Positions 24,807 to 32,065 of a stretch of 64,000 bases of DNA are shown piece by piece. How positions within the stretch are numbered: position 1 is the stretch's first letter; every line of letters begins with the position of its first letter. The DNA is from Parvibaculum sp045863935. Lineage in GTDB: Bacteria > Pseudomonadota > Alphaproteobacteria > Parvibaculales > Parvibaculaceae. The stretch lies in assembly GCF_045863935.1 (NCBI RefSeq), contig NZ_BTVP01000015.1:16653-80652 (forward strand). The letters run 5' to 3'. A program made the translations under genes and the position numbers. The notes below the pieces were generated by a model. It was not told where the DNA came from and searched no databases. It saw only the letters and a list, made by a program, of their open reading frames with translations.

Positions 24807-24816
24807 GGCGGGGACG

Positions 24817-25416
24817 CTACCCGCGCCGCCATTTCACGAGGTCCTTGCCCTCGTCGACATCGGCGAGCGTCGCGACCATTGCCACGCTCATGCTCTGCCT
24901 ACGGATATTCTTCAGCGTATCGTTCATCGTCTGCGCACTCGACCAGCGCACGCCGTCGAATATCTCGCGCACGCGCGGGCGGCGGCGCAGTCCCACGAGC
25001 CAGTAGCCGCCATCGTCGGCCGGGCCGATGACCGCGTCATGGTTCCCGAGCGCGGCAAAGGCAGCGGCGATGTGGTGGCGTCCGATGCCGGGAATATCCG
25101 CGCCGATAATGACGACGGGTCCGGGCGGCAGGTCGCGGAAGAGCGCCCCCATGCGCGCGCCGAGGTCGCCCTCACCTTGCGGGATGCAGGGAATGCCGTC
25201 GGGCCAGATGCCCCGCTCATGCACCGCGCGGTCGGGCGAGACCGCGATCGCGGTCCGCCAGCGCGGATCGTGCCCGACACGGCGGACGAGGCTTTCGCTT
25301 GCCGAGCGGAAGAAGCGCAGCGCCTCCGGCCCGCCAACGTCCCGCGCGAGCCGCGTCTTCACACGGCCGATCAGCGGCTGCTTCGCCATGATCACGAGTT
25401 GCGGGTCGAGGGACAC
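24817..25416 (-). CDS. TIGR04282-type glycosyltransferase/nucleotidyltransferase-like protein (DUF2064)
   Basis: A 199-aa protein of the CofC/DUF2064 group within the GT-A fold: LVIMAKQPLIGRVKTRLARDVG at the N-terminus (phosphate-binding loop), VVIIGADIPGIGRHHIAAAF, and VIGPADDGGYWLVGLRR. Genes of this type pair with TIGR04283 glycosyltransferases and are often linked to proposed arsenosugar synthesis; no arsM or radical SAM arsS gene is present here. Start is a GTG placed directly after the TAG of the upstream gene (TAGGTG), so the two are translated as a unit. Confidence 0.85.
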   Translation of the reverse strand: MSLDPQLVIMAKQPLIGRVKTRLARDVGGPEALRFFRSASESLVRRVGHDPRWRTAIAVSPDRAVHERGIWPDGIPCIPQGEGDLGARMGALFRDLPPGPVVIIGADIPGIGRHHIAAAFAALGNHDAVIGPADDGGYWLVGLRRRPRVREIFDGVRWSSAQTMNDTLKNIRRQSMSVAMVATLADVDEGKDLVKWRRG

Positions 25417-26124
25417 CTACTGATAGACCTTCGCGATCAGTCGCGGCGGCACGCGCAGATAATAAAGCGCGAGACAGAAGAGATTGCGGGAAGTGCGCGC
25501 GAGGAAACCGTCCCTGAGGTAACGCGCCGGGCTTGTCACGGCTGGCGTGCGGAACATCACGAGCCGCTTGCGCGGAATACGCCGCACGAGGTCCACATCC
25601 TCCATCAGCGGCAGATCGCGAAAGCCACCGAGCTTCTCGTAGAGCCGCCGGTTGATCAGCAGCCCCTGGTCGCCATAAGGCAGCTTCATCAGCGCGCAGC
25701 GCAGCGCCACCATGCGTTCGATCAGCCGCGCCCAGCCGGAGAAATCGTCGAGCGCGAAGCGGAACGATGCTGCCATCTCGCCGTCGCGGAAGCGCCCGCT
25801 CTCGATCTGTTCGAAAAATTTCCCGACCTCGGCAACCCAGCCGGGTTCGAGCACCGTGTCGGCGTGAAGAAAGAGAAGCCAGTTGCCCTTCGCCGCCTTC
25901 GCGCCGGCGGCGAGTTGCGGTCCCCGCCCCTTCGGCGCGCGCACGAGCTTCGCGCCCGCCGCCTCGACGATCTCCAGCGTCTCGTCGCTTGAGCCGCCAT
26001 CCGCCACGATCACTTCCTGCACGAGCCCGCGCACGGCGGCGGGTACCAGCGGCGCCAGCGTCCGGGTCAGGGTCTCCTCGGCATTCAGGGTCGGAATGAT
26101 GACGCTCAGCATGGCGCGCATCAT
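25417..26124 (-). CDS. TIGR04283-type family 2 glycosyltransferase
   Basis: A 235-aa GT-A glycosyltransferase. The nucleotide-sugar binding N-terminus LSVIIPTLNAEETL, the DGGSSDET motif, the metal-binding LHADTVLEPGW (DxD-like HAD), and DQGLLINRRLYEKLGGF/LPLMEDVDLVRR are all visible. It lacks clear transmembrane segments, although LFCLALYYLRVPPRLIAKVY at the C-terminus is amphipathic. The substrate is unknown; the family name refers to arsenosugar synthesis by gene context elsewhere. Several near-N-terminal starts are possible (26124 or 26112). It is the first gene of a two-gene operon and is divergent from the radical SAM gene. Confidence 0.85.
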   Translation of the reverse strand: MMRAMLSVIIPTLNAEETLTRTLAPLVPAAVRGLVQEVIVADGGSSDETLEIVEAAGAKLVRAPKGRGPQLAAGAKAAKGNWLLFLHADTVLEPGWVAEVGKFFEQIESGRFRDGEMAASFRFALDDFSGWARLIERMVALRCALMKLPYGDQGLLINRRLYEKLGGFRDLPLMEDVDLVRRIPRKRLVMFRTPAVTSPARYLRDGFLARTSRNLFCLALYYLRVPPRLIAKVYQ

Positions 26125-26170
26125 AACGATCCGCGCGTTTTAGCCAAATTTCTTCAAGGGCAGAGATAAT

Positions 26171-26185
26171 GTTCTTGTTCTGTTC
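26171..26185 (+). promoter_or_regulatory. LexA-type box GTTC-N7-GTTC upstream of the radical SAM gene
   Basis: GTTC at 26171-26174 and GTTC at 26182-26185 are separated by exactly seven bases, the direct-repeat consensus of alphaproteobacterial LexA. The box lies 18 bases before the ATG and immediately after a GATAAT (26165-26170) that could be a -10 element, the position expected for repression. Two further GTTC words occur at 26177 and 26190, so the match could partly reflect local repetitiveness. Confidence 0.5.
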
Positions 26186-26203
26186 TAGTGTTCGGTTATA
26201 CTC

Positions 26204-27439
26204 ATGACCATGACGACGAGTCGCGAAACAGCGCCCCCCGGCCACCCCGCGCAACAAGCCAATTCCCCGGTTGGCAACCGCGCGGCCAAGCGGCCCCACG
26301 GGCTCCCGGACCACCGCCCCGTCCCCCGCGGGGCCTCCCTCGTACCCCCGAGCGTCCGCGAGCCTTATCTGCCCGAGAGCGGCCGCCGTGGCCGGGGCGC
26401 GCTGACCAACAGGAGCGGCCGCTACGAGCCGCAGTCCCGTGAACTCGCCGACGATGGCTGGGACAATCTCGAAGACGTGCCTGCCCTGAAGACGCAGGTG
26501 ACGGCGGAGAACGCCCGCCACATCATCACGCGCAATTCCTCGCCGGACATTCCCTTCGACCGCTCGATCAATGCCTATCGCGGCTGCGAGCATGGCTGCG
26601 TCTACTGCTTCGCGCGGCCGAGCCATGCCTATATGGGCCTTTCGCCGGGTCTCGATTTCGAGAGCAAGCTTTTCGCCAAGCCCAATGCCGCGCAGTTGCT
26701 GGAAAAGGAACTCTCGCGCGAGGGCTACGAGGTCGCGCCCATCGCAATGGGCACGAACACCGACCCCTATCAGCCGATCGAGCAGCGCTACCGCATCACG
26801 CGGAGCATTCTCGAAGTGCTCTCGGCCTATAATCATCCCGTCACGATCCTCACGAAGTCGGCGCGCATCGTGCGCGACATCGACATTCTCTCCTCGCTTG
26901 CGGAACGCAATCTCGTGCGCGTCGCGCTCTCGGTCACAACGCTCGATGCGAAGCTCGCCCGCGCGCTCGAGCCGCGCGCCTCCACGCCCACGCGCCGCAT
27001 CGAGGCGATCGGGCTCCTGTCGGAGGCCGGCATTCCAACGGGCGCGATGATCGCGCCCATCATTCCGGCCCTGAACGACATGGAGATCGAGAAGCTCCTC
27101 ACCGGCGTCTCTTATGCAGGCGCGCGCGAGGCGAACTTCGTCATCCTTCGCCTGCCGCTCGAAATCCGCGACATCTTCGTCGAATGGCTGCATGAAAACG
27201 TGCCGGACAAGGCCACCCATGTCATGTCGCTCATCCGCCAGATGCGCGGCGGCAAGGACTACGACGCGAAATGGGCCGAACGCCAGTCCGGCACCGGGCC
27301 TTACGCCTGGCAGATCGCGCGCCGCTTCGAAATAGCCTGCCGCAAACTCGGCATCGCCTACCGCTCGCGCGACACCACCGCCCTAGACCGCTCCCAATTC
27401 CTCGTCCCCGGCAGAGGCAAGCAACTCGCGCTGCTTTAG
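26204..27439 (+). CDS. PA0069-family radical SAM protein (SplB-like)
   Basis: A 411-aa radical S-adenosylmethionine enzyme. The 4Fe-4S binding motif C-x3-C-x2-C is seen in YRGCEHGCVYCFARPSHAYMG; DIPFDRSINAYRGCEHGC and LSPGLDFESKL are hallmarks of the PA0069/Rv2578c group, which is related to spore photoproduct lyase. The first 75 residues are Pro/Arg-rich and probably disordered. The biochemical function is not established; a role in nucleic-acid repair is suspected from the SplB relationship and would fit the LexA-like box in its promoter. Start ATG 26204; a second ATG two codons later is equally possible. Confidence 0.9.
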   Translation: MTMTTSRETAPPGHPAQQANSPVGNRAAKRPHGLPDHRPVPRGASLVPPSVREPYLPESGRRGRGALTNRSGRYEPQSRELADDGWDNLEDVPALKTQVTAENARHIITRNSSPDIPFDRSINAYRGCEHGCVYCFARPSHAYMGLSPGLDFESKLFAKPNAAQLLEKELSREGYEVAPIAMGTNTDPYQPIEQRYRITRSILEVLSAYNHPVTILTKSARIVRDIDILSSLAERNLVRVALSVTTLDAKLARALEPRASTPTRRIEAIGLLSEAGIPTGAMIAPIIPALNDMEIEKLLTGVSYAGAREANFVILRLPLEIRDIFVEWLHENVPDKATHVMSLIRQMRGGKDYDAKWAERQSGTGPYAWQIARRFEIACRKLGIAYRSRDTTALDRSQFLVPGRGKQLALL

Positions 27440-27482
27440 TTTTGGCACACGGAGGCACGGAGACTTCGAATTAAAATAATAT

Positions 27483-27882
27483 GTCACCCCCGGGCTTGAC
27501 CCGGGGGTCCAGGGGCTCCGGGTGGGGCGCATGAAAGACTACTATGTCTACATCCTCGCGAGTGGCCGAAATGGAACGCTCTACATCGGTGTAACCAACG
27601 ACATTCAGCGCCGCATCTCCGAGCATCGCGAAGAAACCGGCAAAGGGTTCACCAGCCGATACGGCGTGAAGCATCTCGTCTGGTACGAAGTGCACAGCGA
27701 AGCGCGCGCGGCGATACAACGGGAGAAAAATCTCAAACACTGGCCGCGCGCGTGGAAGGTTGCCCTTGTCGAAGAGACGAACCACTCATGGCGCGACCTC
27801 TATTCAGAACTTTTTGAGTTATGCGAAGAGAGACGCCGCTTATTGGCGGCTTCTGGACCCCCGGGTCAAGCCCGGGGGTGAC
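27483..27882 (+). mobile_element. 400-bp cassette: GIY-YIG gene between perfect 30-bp inverted arms (copy C)
   Basis: Arms at 27483-27512 and 27853-27882 are identical when one is reversed (30 of 30). Each follows the family plan GTC / stem ACCCCCGGG / CTTGA / stem / CCAG, a third stem version that is fully self-complementary. The 340 bp between them is filled by one gene: the ATG is 18 bases after the left arm, and the coding sequence runs into the right arm, which gives the last eight codons and the TGA stop. This is the only copy in the window that carries a gene. Immediate flanks are AT-rich (AATAAT before, GTGAATAT after); no certain target duplication. A self-mobilising or homing-like element is inferred. 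Confidence 0.8.
27531..27881 (+). CDS. GIY-YIG family nuclease (COG2827/UPF0213 type)
   Basis: A 116-aa single-domain GIY-YIG endonuclease. The motif pair reads YYVYILAS (VYI in place of GIY, Y7) and LYIGVTND (Y18, G20); the catalytic arginine is in DIQRRISEH (R27 or R28, H32) and the metal-binding glutamate is E65 in QREKNLKHW. The SRYGVKHLVWYE strand is typical of the small COG2827 proteins. The C-terminal octapeptide GPPGQARG is encoded by the right arm of the flanking palindrome. Start ATG 27531 (MKDYYVYI). No known biological role for this group; DNA nicking activity is expected from the fold. Confidence 0.92.
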   Translation: MKDYYVYILASGRNGTLYIGVTNDIQRRISEHREETGKGFTSRYGVKHLVWYEVHSEARAAIQREKNLKHWPRAWKVALVEETNHSWRDLYSELFELCEERRRLLAASGPPGQARG

Positions 27883-27992
27883 GTGAATATGGGGAAGCGG
27901 CTTCGCCAAGATTACATTCTTTCCATCATCGCGCTTGCCCAATGCAGCACAAGCCCTAGCCATCTTTCCGGACTCGCGGCACACTCGCGCCC

Positions 27993-28697
27993 ATGCCGCC
28001 CCGCAAGACAAAAGCGCCTGCCGCGCTGCCGGATTATGCCTTCGAAACCGAGGAAGGCGCGCCTTCGCGGCTTGTCTGCGGCGTCGACGAGGCGGGGCGC
28101 GGGCCGCTGGCGGGGCCGGTCGTCGCCGCCGCTGTCATCATCGACATCTCGAACTGCCCTGACGGCCTCAACGACTCCAAGAAACTCGACGCCGCCCGCC
28201 GCGAGGCGCTTTTCGCCGAGCTCGCAGCCTGTGCCGAGATCGGCGTCGGCATCGCGAGCGTCGAGGAGATCGACGACATCAACATCCTCCAGGCGACCAT
28301 GCTCGCCATGACGCGCGCCGTCGCCGCTCTTCCCCGCGCGCCGCACATCGCGCTCATCGACGGCAACCGCTGCCCAAAAGGTCTTGCCTGTGCATCGCGC
28401 GCCATCATCGGCGGCGACGGCCTCGTGCTTTCGATCGCGGCGGCCTCCATCGCCGCCAAGGTCACGCGCGACCGGATGATGGCCGATCTCGCCCTCGCAC
28501 ATCCCGGCTACGGCTTCGAACGGCACATGGGATATTCGACGCCGGAGCATTTCGATGCGCTTTCGCGTCTGGGGCCGGCGCCCATCCACCGCCGGAGCTT
28601 CGCCCCCGTACGCAAGATGTTGAGTCCGGAGCTTGCCGAGGGACTCGATCTTGTGCCCGACGAATCCGTTAACCTCTTGATTCAAAAGAATTATTGA
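27993..28697 (+). CDS. rnhB: Ribonuclease HII
   Basis: RNase HII removes ribonucleotides and RNA-DNA hybrids. The protein has 234 aa. The active-site motif VCGVDEAGRGPLAGPVVAAAVI (DEAGRG) is at about residues 28-48, with further conserved LNDSKKL, HIALIDGNRCP, and AAASIAAKVTRDRMM; HPGYGFERHMGYSTPEH completes the family. An N-terminal tail of about 25 residues precedes the core. ccrM begins 57 bases downstream in the same direction, and the rnhB-ccrM order is seen in other alphaproteobacteria. Three GANTC sites fall in its last 80 bases. Confidence 0.97.
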   Translation: MPPRKTKAPAALPDYAFETEEGAPSRLVCGVDEAGRGPLAGPVVAAAVIIDISNCPDGLNDSKKLDAARREALFAELAACAEIGVGIASVEEIDDINILQATMLAMTRAVAALPRAPHIALIDGNRCPKGLACASRAIIGGDGLVLSIAAASIAAKVTRDRMMADLALAHPGYGFERHMGYSTPEHFDALSRLGPAPIHRRSFAPVRKMLSPELAEGLDLVPDESVNLLIQKNY

Positions 28698-28797
28698 CCA
28701 CCCAACCGCGCTGACTCATGATCCCCGCCTTGTCATCAGCGAGGGGTAAGTCGAGTGGGGCGCGTCAGCGAAAAGCCGGGCACGAAAAAAGAGAATC
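28622..28797. promoter_or_regulatory. Cluster of six GANTC (CcrM) sites around the ccrM start
   Basis: GANTC sites occur at 28622, 28642, 28662, 28679, 28713 and 28793. Five lie within 96 bp directly upstream of the GTG, where about one per 300 bp is expected at this composition. In Caulobacter the ccrM promoter is controlled by methylation of GANTC sites in its leader, so an autoregulatory function is likely. A TTAAC half-site (28669-28673) is present but no full CtrA box. Confidence 0.6.
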
Positions 28798-29864
28798 CGG
28801 CCGAGATCATCATTCAAGGCGATTGCATCGAGGCGATGAACGCATTGCCCGAAAAGTCGGTCGATCTCATCTTTGCGGATCCTCCCTACAACCTCCAGCT
28901 TGGCGGCGACCTGACAAGGCCCGACCAGTCCAAGGTCGATGCCGTCAACGACGACTGGGACAAGTTCGCGAGCTTCGCCGTCTACGACGAGTTCACGCGC
29001 AACTGGATGACAGCCGCGCGGCGCGTGTTGAAGGACACGGGCGCGATCTGGGTCATCGGCTCCTATCACAACATCTTCCGCGTCGGCGCGACGTTGCAGG
29101 ATCTCGGCTACTGGATCATGAACGACGTGGTCTGGCGCAAGTCGAACCCGATGCCGAATTTCCGCGGCACGCGCTTCACCAATGCGCATGAGACGCTCAT
29201 CTGGGCGACGCGCGATGCGGACCAGAAGAAATACACCTTCAACTACGACGCCATGAAGGCGCTCAACGAAGAATTGCAGATGCGCTCCGACTGGACGCTG
29301 CCGATCTGCACCGGCGGCGAACGGCTGAAGGACGGCGATGGCGGCAAGGCGCATCCGACGCAGAAGCCCGAAGCGCTTCTCCACCGCGTGCTGCTGGCGA
29401 CTACCAATCCGGGCGACACCGTGCTCGATCCCTTCTTCGGCACGGGCACGACGGGTGCCGTCGCGAAGAAGCTCGGGCGCAAGTTCATCGGCATCGAGCG
29501 CGAGCAGCGCTACATAAAAGTCGCGCGTGAGCGCATCCGCCAGATCAAGGCGGGCGCGGCGGAAGACCTGAAGGTCACGACCTCCAAAAAGGCCGAAGTG
29601 CGCGTGCCCTTCGGCACCATCGTGGAGCGTGGCCTCCTCGAACCCGGCGCGGTCCTCACCGATCCCGCGCGCCGCCACGCCGCGCGCGTCCGCGCCGACG
29701 GCTCCATCGTCTGCCGCGACGCGACGGGCTCGATCCACAAGATCGGCGCGCATGTGCAAGGGCTCGATGCCTGCAACGGCTGGACCTTCTGGCACTTCAA
29801 GACCGACGGCAAACTCAAGCCCATCGACATCCTGCGCCAGAAGGTACGGGCGGAGATGGGGTGA
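28755..29864 (+). CDS. ccrM: Cell-cycle-regulated adenine-N6 DNA methyltransferase (GANTC)
   Basis: CcrM methylates the adenine in GANTC and is a solitary, cell-cycle-regulated methyltransferase of alphaproteobacteria. The protein has 369 aa. The catalytic DPPY motif is in LIFADPPYNLQLGG (residues about 40-50), and the SAM-binding region is DPFFGTGTTGAVAKKLGRKFIGIE, giving the beta-class order. GSYHNIFRVGATLQDLGYWIMNDVVWRKSNPMPNFRGTRFTNAHE is diagnostic of CcrM. The C-terminal ~90 residues (VPFGTIVERGLLEPG...GWTFWHF) form the CcrM-specific extension needed for DNA recognition. The start is a GTG at 28755. It is followed by a perfect terminator hairpin. Confidence 0.97.
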   Translation: MGRVSEKPGTKKENPAEIIIQGDCIEAMNALPEKSVDLIFADPPYNLQLGGDLTRPDQSKVDAVNDDWDKFASFAVYDEFTRNWMTAARRVLKDTGAIWVIGSYHNIFRVGATLQDLGYWIMNDVVWRKSNPMPNFRGTRFTNAHETLIWATRDADQKKYTFNYDAMKALNEELQMRSDWTLPICTGGERLKDGDGGKAHPTQKPEALLHRVLLATTNPGDTVLDPFFGTGTTGAVAKKLGRKFIGIEREQRYIKVARERIRQIKAGAAEDLKVTTSKKAEVRVPFGTIVERGLLEPGAVLTDPARRHAARVRADGSIVCRDATGSIHKIGAHVQGLDACNGWTFWHFKTDGKLKPIDILRQKVRAEMG

Positions 29865-29885
29865 GAGGCGGTTCGCGTGAGCGGA

Positions 29886-29910
29886 CGAAAAGGTCCGGTG
29901 GACCTTTTCG
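29886..29910 (+). terminator. Intrinsic terminator-like hairpin after ccrM
   Basis: CGAAAAGGTCC (29886-29896), loop GGT, GGACCTTTTCG (29900-29910): an 11-bp perfect stem 22 bases after the ccrM stop. The T run is inside the 3' arm, which is common in compact terminators. Confidence 0.65.
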
Positions 29911-29991
29911 AGCCTCGAACGCCCTGAGCCATGCGAAGGGCGGGGCAGGCTTCACTCTCCGCCGTCATTGCGGGCGCTCTTCTCTTTACTT

Positions 29992-30099
29992 GTCATTGCC
30001 GGGCTTGACCCGGCAATCCAGAAGCCGCCGCAGGCGGCGTCTCCTTCACCAAAACTTCTTCGCGCTACCCTGGATGCCCGGGTCAAGCCCGGGCATGAC
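29992..30099 (+). repeat. Palindromic repeat element copy D, 108 bp
   Basis: Arms at 29992-30021 (stem ATTGCCGGG) and 30070-30099 (stem ATGCCCGGG, reversed) are identical to those of copy A. The 48-bp centre differs and contains a further GCCGCC/GGCGGC stem. It lies in the 309-bp gap between ccrM and mutY (29865-30173), which otherwise holds the ccrM terminator, a possible arm fragment (GTCATTGCGGGC, about 29964) and the short palindrome at 30131. No gene was recognised in that gap. Confidence 0.95.
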
Positions 30100-30130
30100 G
30101 ATTTATTTTTATCCGTATACAAACTAAACT

Positions 30131-30156
30131 GTCACCCCGGCTTCCGCCGGGATGAC
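30131..30156. repeat. Short palindrome of a second repeat family, 26 bp
   Basis: GTCACCCCGGC-TTCC-GCCGGGATGAC is a near-perfect hairpin that keeps the outer GTCA/TGAC of the larger family but has a different core. Palindromes of this sequence are frequent in alphaproteobacterial intergenic DNA. It lies between copy D and the 3' end of mutY (18 bases before its stop) and could also serve as a transcription terminator for mutY. Confidence 0.7.
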
Positions 30157-30173
30157 ACCGGTTTGAATAAGCC

Positions 30174-31358
30174 TCACCGCTTCGCGAACAGCGGTCCGGC
30201 ATCCGGCATTGCATGAGCGGCCACCTTGCGCATCACGGCCGGCAGCGCCTCGCCCGCAATCTCGTCGAGCGGCACCCATAGGCCCTCCCCGGGGACAAGT
30301 TTTTTTCGCGTCGTCGCGGTGAAGACTTCGAGTTCCAGGTGAAAATGCGTGAAGGTGTGTTCCACCAGACCGGGGACAAGTCTCCATTCCGTCTCGAGCG
30401 GCGCGTGGGAAAGAAGATCGTCCGTACCCGTCTTATCCCCGCCCTTCTCCACGTGTGACGGTTCGATGGCATTTCGATGACAGTCACCCGCCTTTATCCC
30501 CGCGCCCGGGGACAAGTCGCGCTTGTCCCAGGGGGTGCCCGGCACTTCCATCATGCCGCCGAGAAGCCCCTTCTCCGGCCGCCGGCGGAGCCAGACTTCC
30601 TCTCCCCTCGTCAGCCAGAAGCAGGCGCCGCGTCTCACCGGCCTCGGCTTCTTCGGTGCGCGGGCGGGCAGCAGGCTTTGCGTGCCCGCTTCCCTCGCAT
30701 CGCATAAGTCATTGATCGGACAGCGATTACAGGAAGGACTTCTCGGCGTGCAGACCGTCGCGCCGAGGTCCATCATCGCTTGAGCGAAGTCGCCCGCGCG
30801 CTTCGCGGGCGTCAGTGTCGCCGCCTTCTCGCGGATTTCGGGCTTCACGGCGGGCAGCGGCGTGCGCAAGTCGAAGAGCCGCGCCACCACGCGTTCCACG
30901 TTGCCGTCGACCACCGTCGCGCTCCGCCCGAAAGCGATCGCGGAGATCGCCGCCGCCGTGTAGGGACCTATCCCCGGCAGCTTCCCAAGTCCTTCCACCG
31001 TATCGGGAAATTTTCCTCCGTGTTCGGATGAAATCGCCCTCGCGCAGGCGTGCAGGTTGCGTGCCCGGCTGTAATAGCCAAGCCCCGCCCATTCCTTCAT
31101 CACCTCTTCCTGGGCGGCGGCGGCGAGCACCTCGACCGTCGGCCAGCGCTTCAGAAACCGCATGAAATAAGGACCGACGGTCGCCACCGTCGTCTGCTGC
31201 AGCATGATTTCGGAAAGCCAGACGGCATAAGGGTCCGCCGTCTCGCCCTTCCGCGCGCGCCAGGGCAGCACGCGGGCATGCTTGTCATACCAGGCGAGCA
31301 GCGGGCGGGCGGCCGCTTTGGCGCTGATTTCCTTGGGTTTTTGGGCACGGACGGACAT
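30174..31358 (-). CDS. mutY: Adenine DNA glycosylase with an expanded C-terminal domain
   Basis: MutY excises adenine mispaired with 8-oxoguanine. The N-terminal catalytic domain is complete: LPWRARKGETADPYAVWLSEIMLQQTTVATV, helix-hairpin-helix LGKLPGIGPYTAAAISAIAFG with the catalytic Asp in VVDGNVERVVARL, and the 4Fe-4S motif C-x6-C-x2-C-x5-C in VCTPRSPSCNRCPINDLC. The NUDIX-like C-terminal domain that reads 8-oxoG is present (GGMMEVPGTPW, LVEHTFTHFHLELEVF), but about 28 extra residues lie between GTPW and HAPLETEWR. At DNA level this part has repeated words (see findings). Total length is 394 aa, longer than the usual ~350. Divergent from the dciA-like gene. Confidence 0.95.
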   Translation of the reverse strand: MSVRAQKPKEISAKAAARPLLAWYDKHARVLPWRARKGETADPYAVWLSEIMLQQTTVATVGPYFMRFLKRWPTVEVLAAAAQEEVMKEWAGLGYYSRARNLHACARAISSEHGGKFPDTVEGLGKLPGIGPYTAAAISAIAFGRSATVVDGNVERVVARLFDLRTPLPAVKPEIREKAATLTPAKRAGDFAQAMMDLGATVCTPRSPSCNRCPINDLCDAREAGTQSLLPARAPKKPRPVRRGACFWLTRGEEVWLRRRPEKGLLGGMMEVPGTPWDKRDLSPGAGIKAGDCHRNAIEPSHVEKGGDKTGTDDLLSHAPLETEWRLVPGLVEHTFTHFHLELEVFTATTRKKLVPGEGLWVPLDEIAGEALPAVMRKVAAHAMPDAGPLFAKR

Positions 31359-31422
31359 CGACTAGTCTTCGCCCGGAAGCACGTCTCACGTCAATTCGCA
31401 TGGGAGCCGATTTCGAGTCAGA

Positions 31423-31962
31423 ATGCGCGCCATGAACGGGATCACTGGCAACCGCGTGGCCTCGCGCCGCTTCAGCCTGCCGCCCATCGGCGCGCGGGTG
31501 CTTGCGGTCGCGCGGTCGGCCTTCGTGAAGCGCGGTTTCCAGGAAGCGCATGTGCTCGCGCACTGGCCGGAGATCGTGGGCCAAGGCCTCGCCGAATTTT
31601 CCGCGCCCGAAAAGCTAGTCTTTCCAAGGGGTTCCGGGGATGACGGGGGCAAAGGCCGCCGCAGCGGCGCGACGCTCACCATCCGTGTCGACGGGCCCGT
31701 CGCGGTCGAAATCCGGCATCTCGAACCCCAGATTATCGAGCGCATCAACTCCTACTACGGCTATGGCGCGGTCGCGCGGCTCAAGCTCATCCAGGGTCCG
31801 CTGCCGGCAAAGCCCCGGCCGCGCTTCCGGCGAATCCGGCCGCTGCGGCCCGAGGAAAGGGAAGTACTGGTCCAATATCTTGAAAAGATTGAAGAACCGG
31901 CGCTGAGGGAGGCGCTTGAAAGGCTCGGCGAACGGGTCATCGGGGCCGATCGCCGCCGCTAG
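31423..31962 (+). CDS. DUF721 (DciA-like) protein
   Basis: A 179-aa protein with a DUF721 domain: KRGFQEAHVLAHWPEIVGQGLAEFSAPEKLVFP in the N-terminal half and TLTIRVDGPVAVEIRHLEPQIIERINSYYGYGAVARLKLIQGPL. DUF721 proteins of the DciA type load the replicative helicase in bacteria without DnaC/DnaI; whether this one does so is inferred from family membership. The C-terminal arginine-rich tail (RPRFRRIRPLRPEE) could bind DNA. An internal ATG three codons later (31432) is an alternative start. It is followed by the DsbA-like gene and smc in the order common in alphaproteobacteria. Confidence 0.82.
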   Translation: MRAMNGITGNRVASRRFSLPPIGARVLAVARSAFVKRGFQEAHVLAHWPEIVGQGLAEFSAPEKLVFPRGSGDDGGKGRRSGATLTIRVDGPVAVEIRHLEPQIIERINSYYGYGAVARLKLIQGPLPAKPRPRFRRIRPLRPEEREVLVQYLEKIEEPALREALERLGERVIGADRRR

Positions 31963-32065
31963 GGCCGCGAGTCCCGATTCTCGGTTCAAGGCAACAGAAA
32001 GGTTTGGTTGAGGGCATCGGGCCCCACCGCCATAATACCCCAACATCTGGTAGGAATGTGCTCAC

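Noticed and set aside
27449..27466. Short direct repeat CACGGAG-G-CACGGAG before the GIY-YIG cassette
   Set aside because: Seven-base units, only two copies; too short to interpret, though it lies near the left arm.
27475..27890. Target-site duplication around the GIY-YIG cassette
   Set aside because: Flanks contain AATAAT and GAATAT, similar in composition but not a convincing duplicate.
28669..28684. CtrA box upstream of ccrM
   Set aside because: TTAAC is present but the second half reads ATTC rather than TTAA after seven bases; only a half-site can be claimed.
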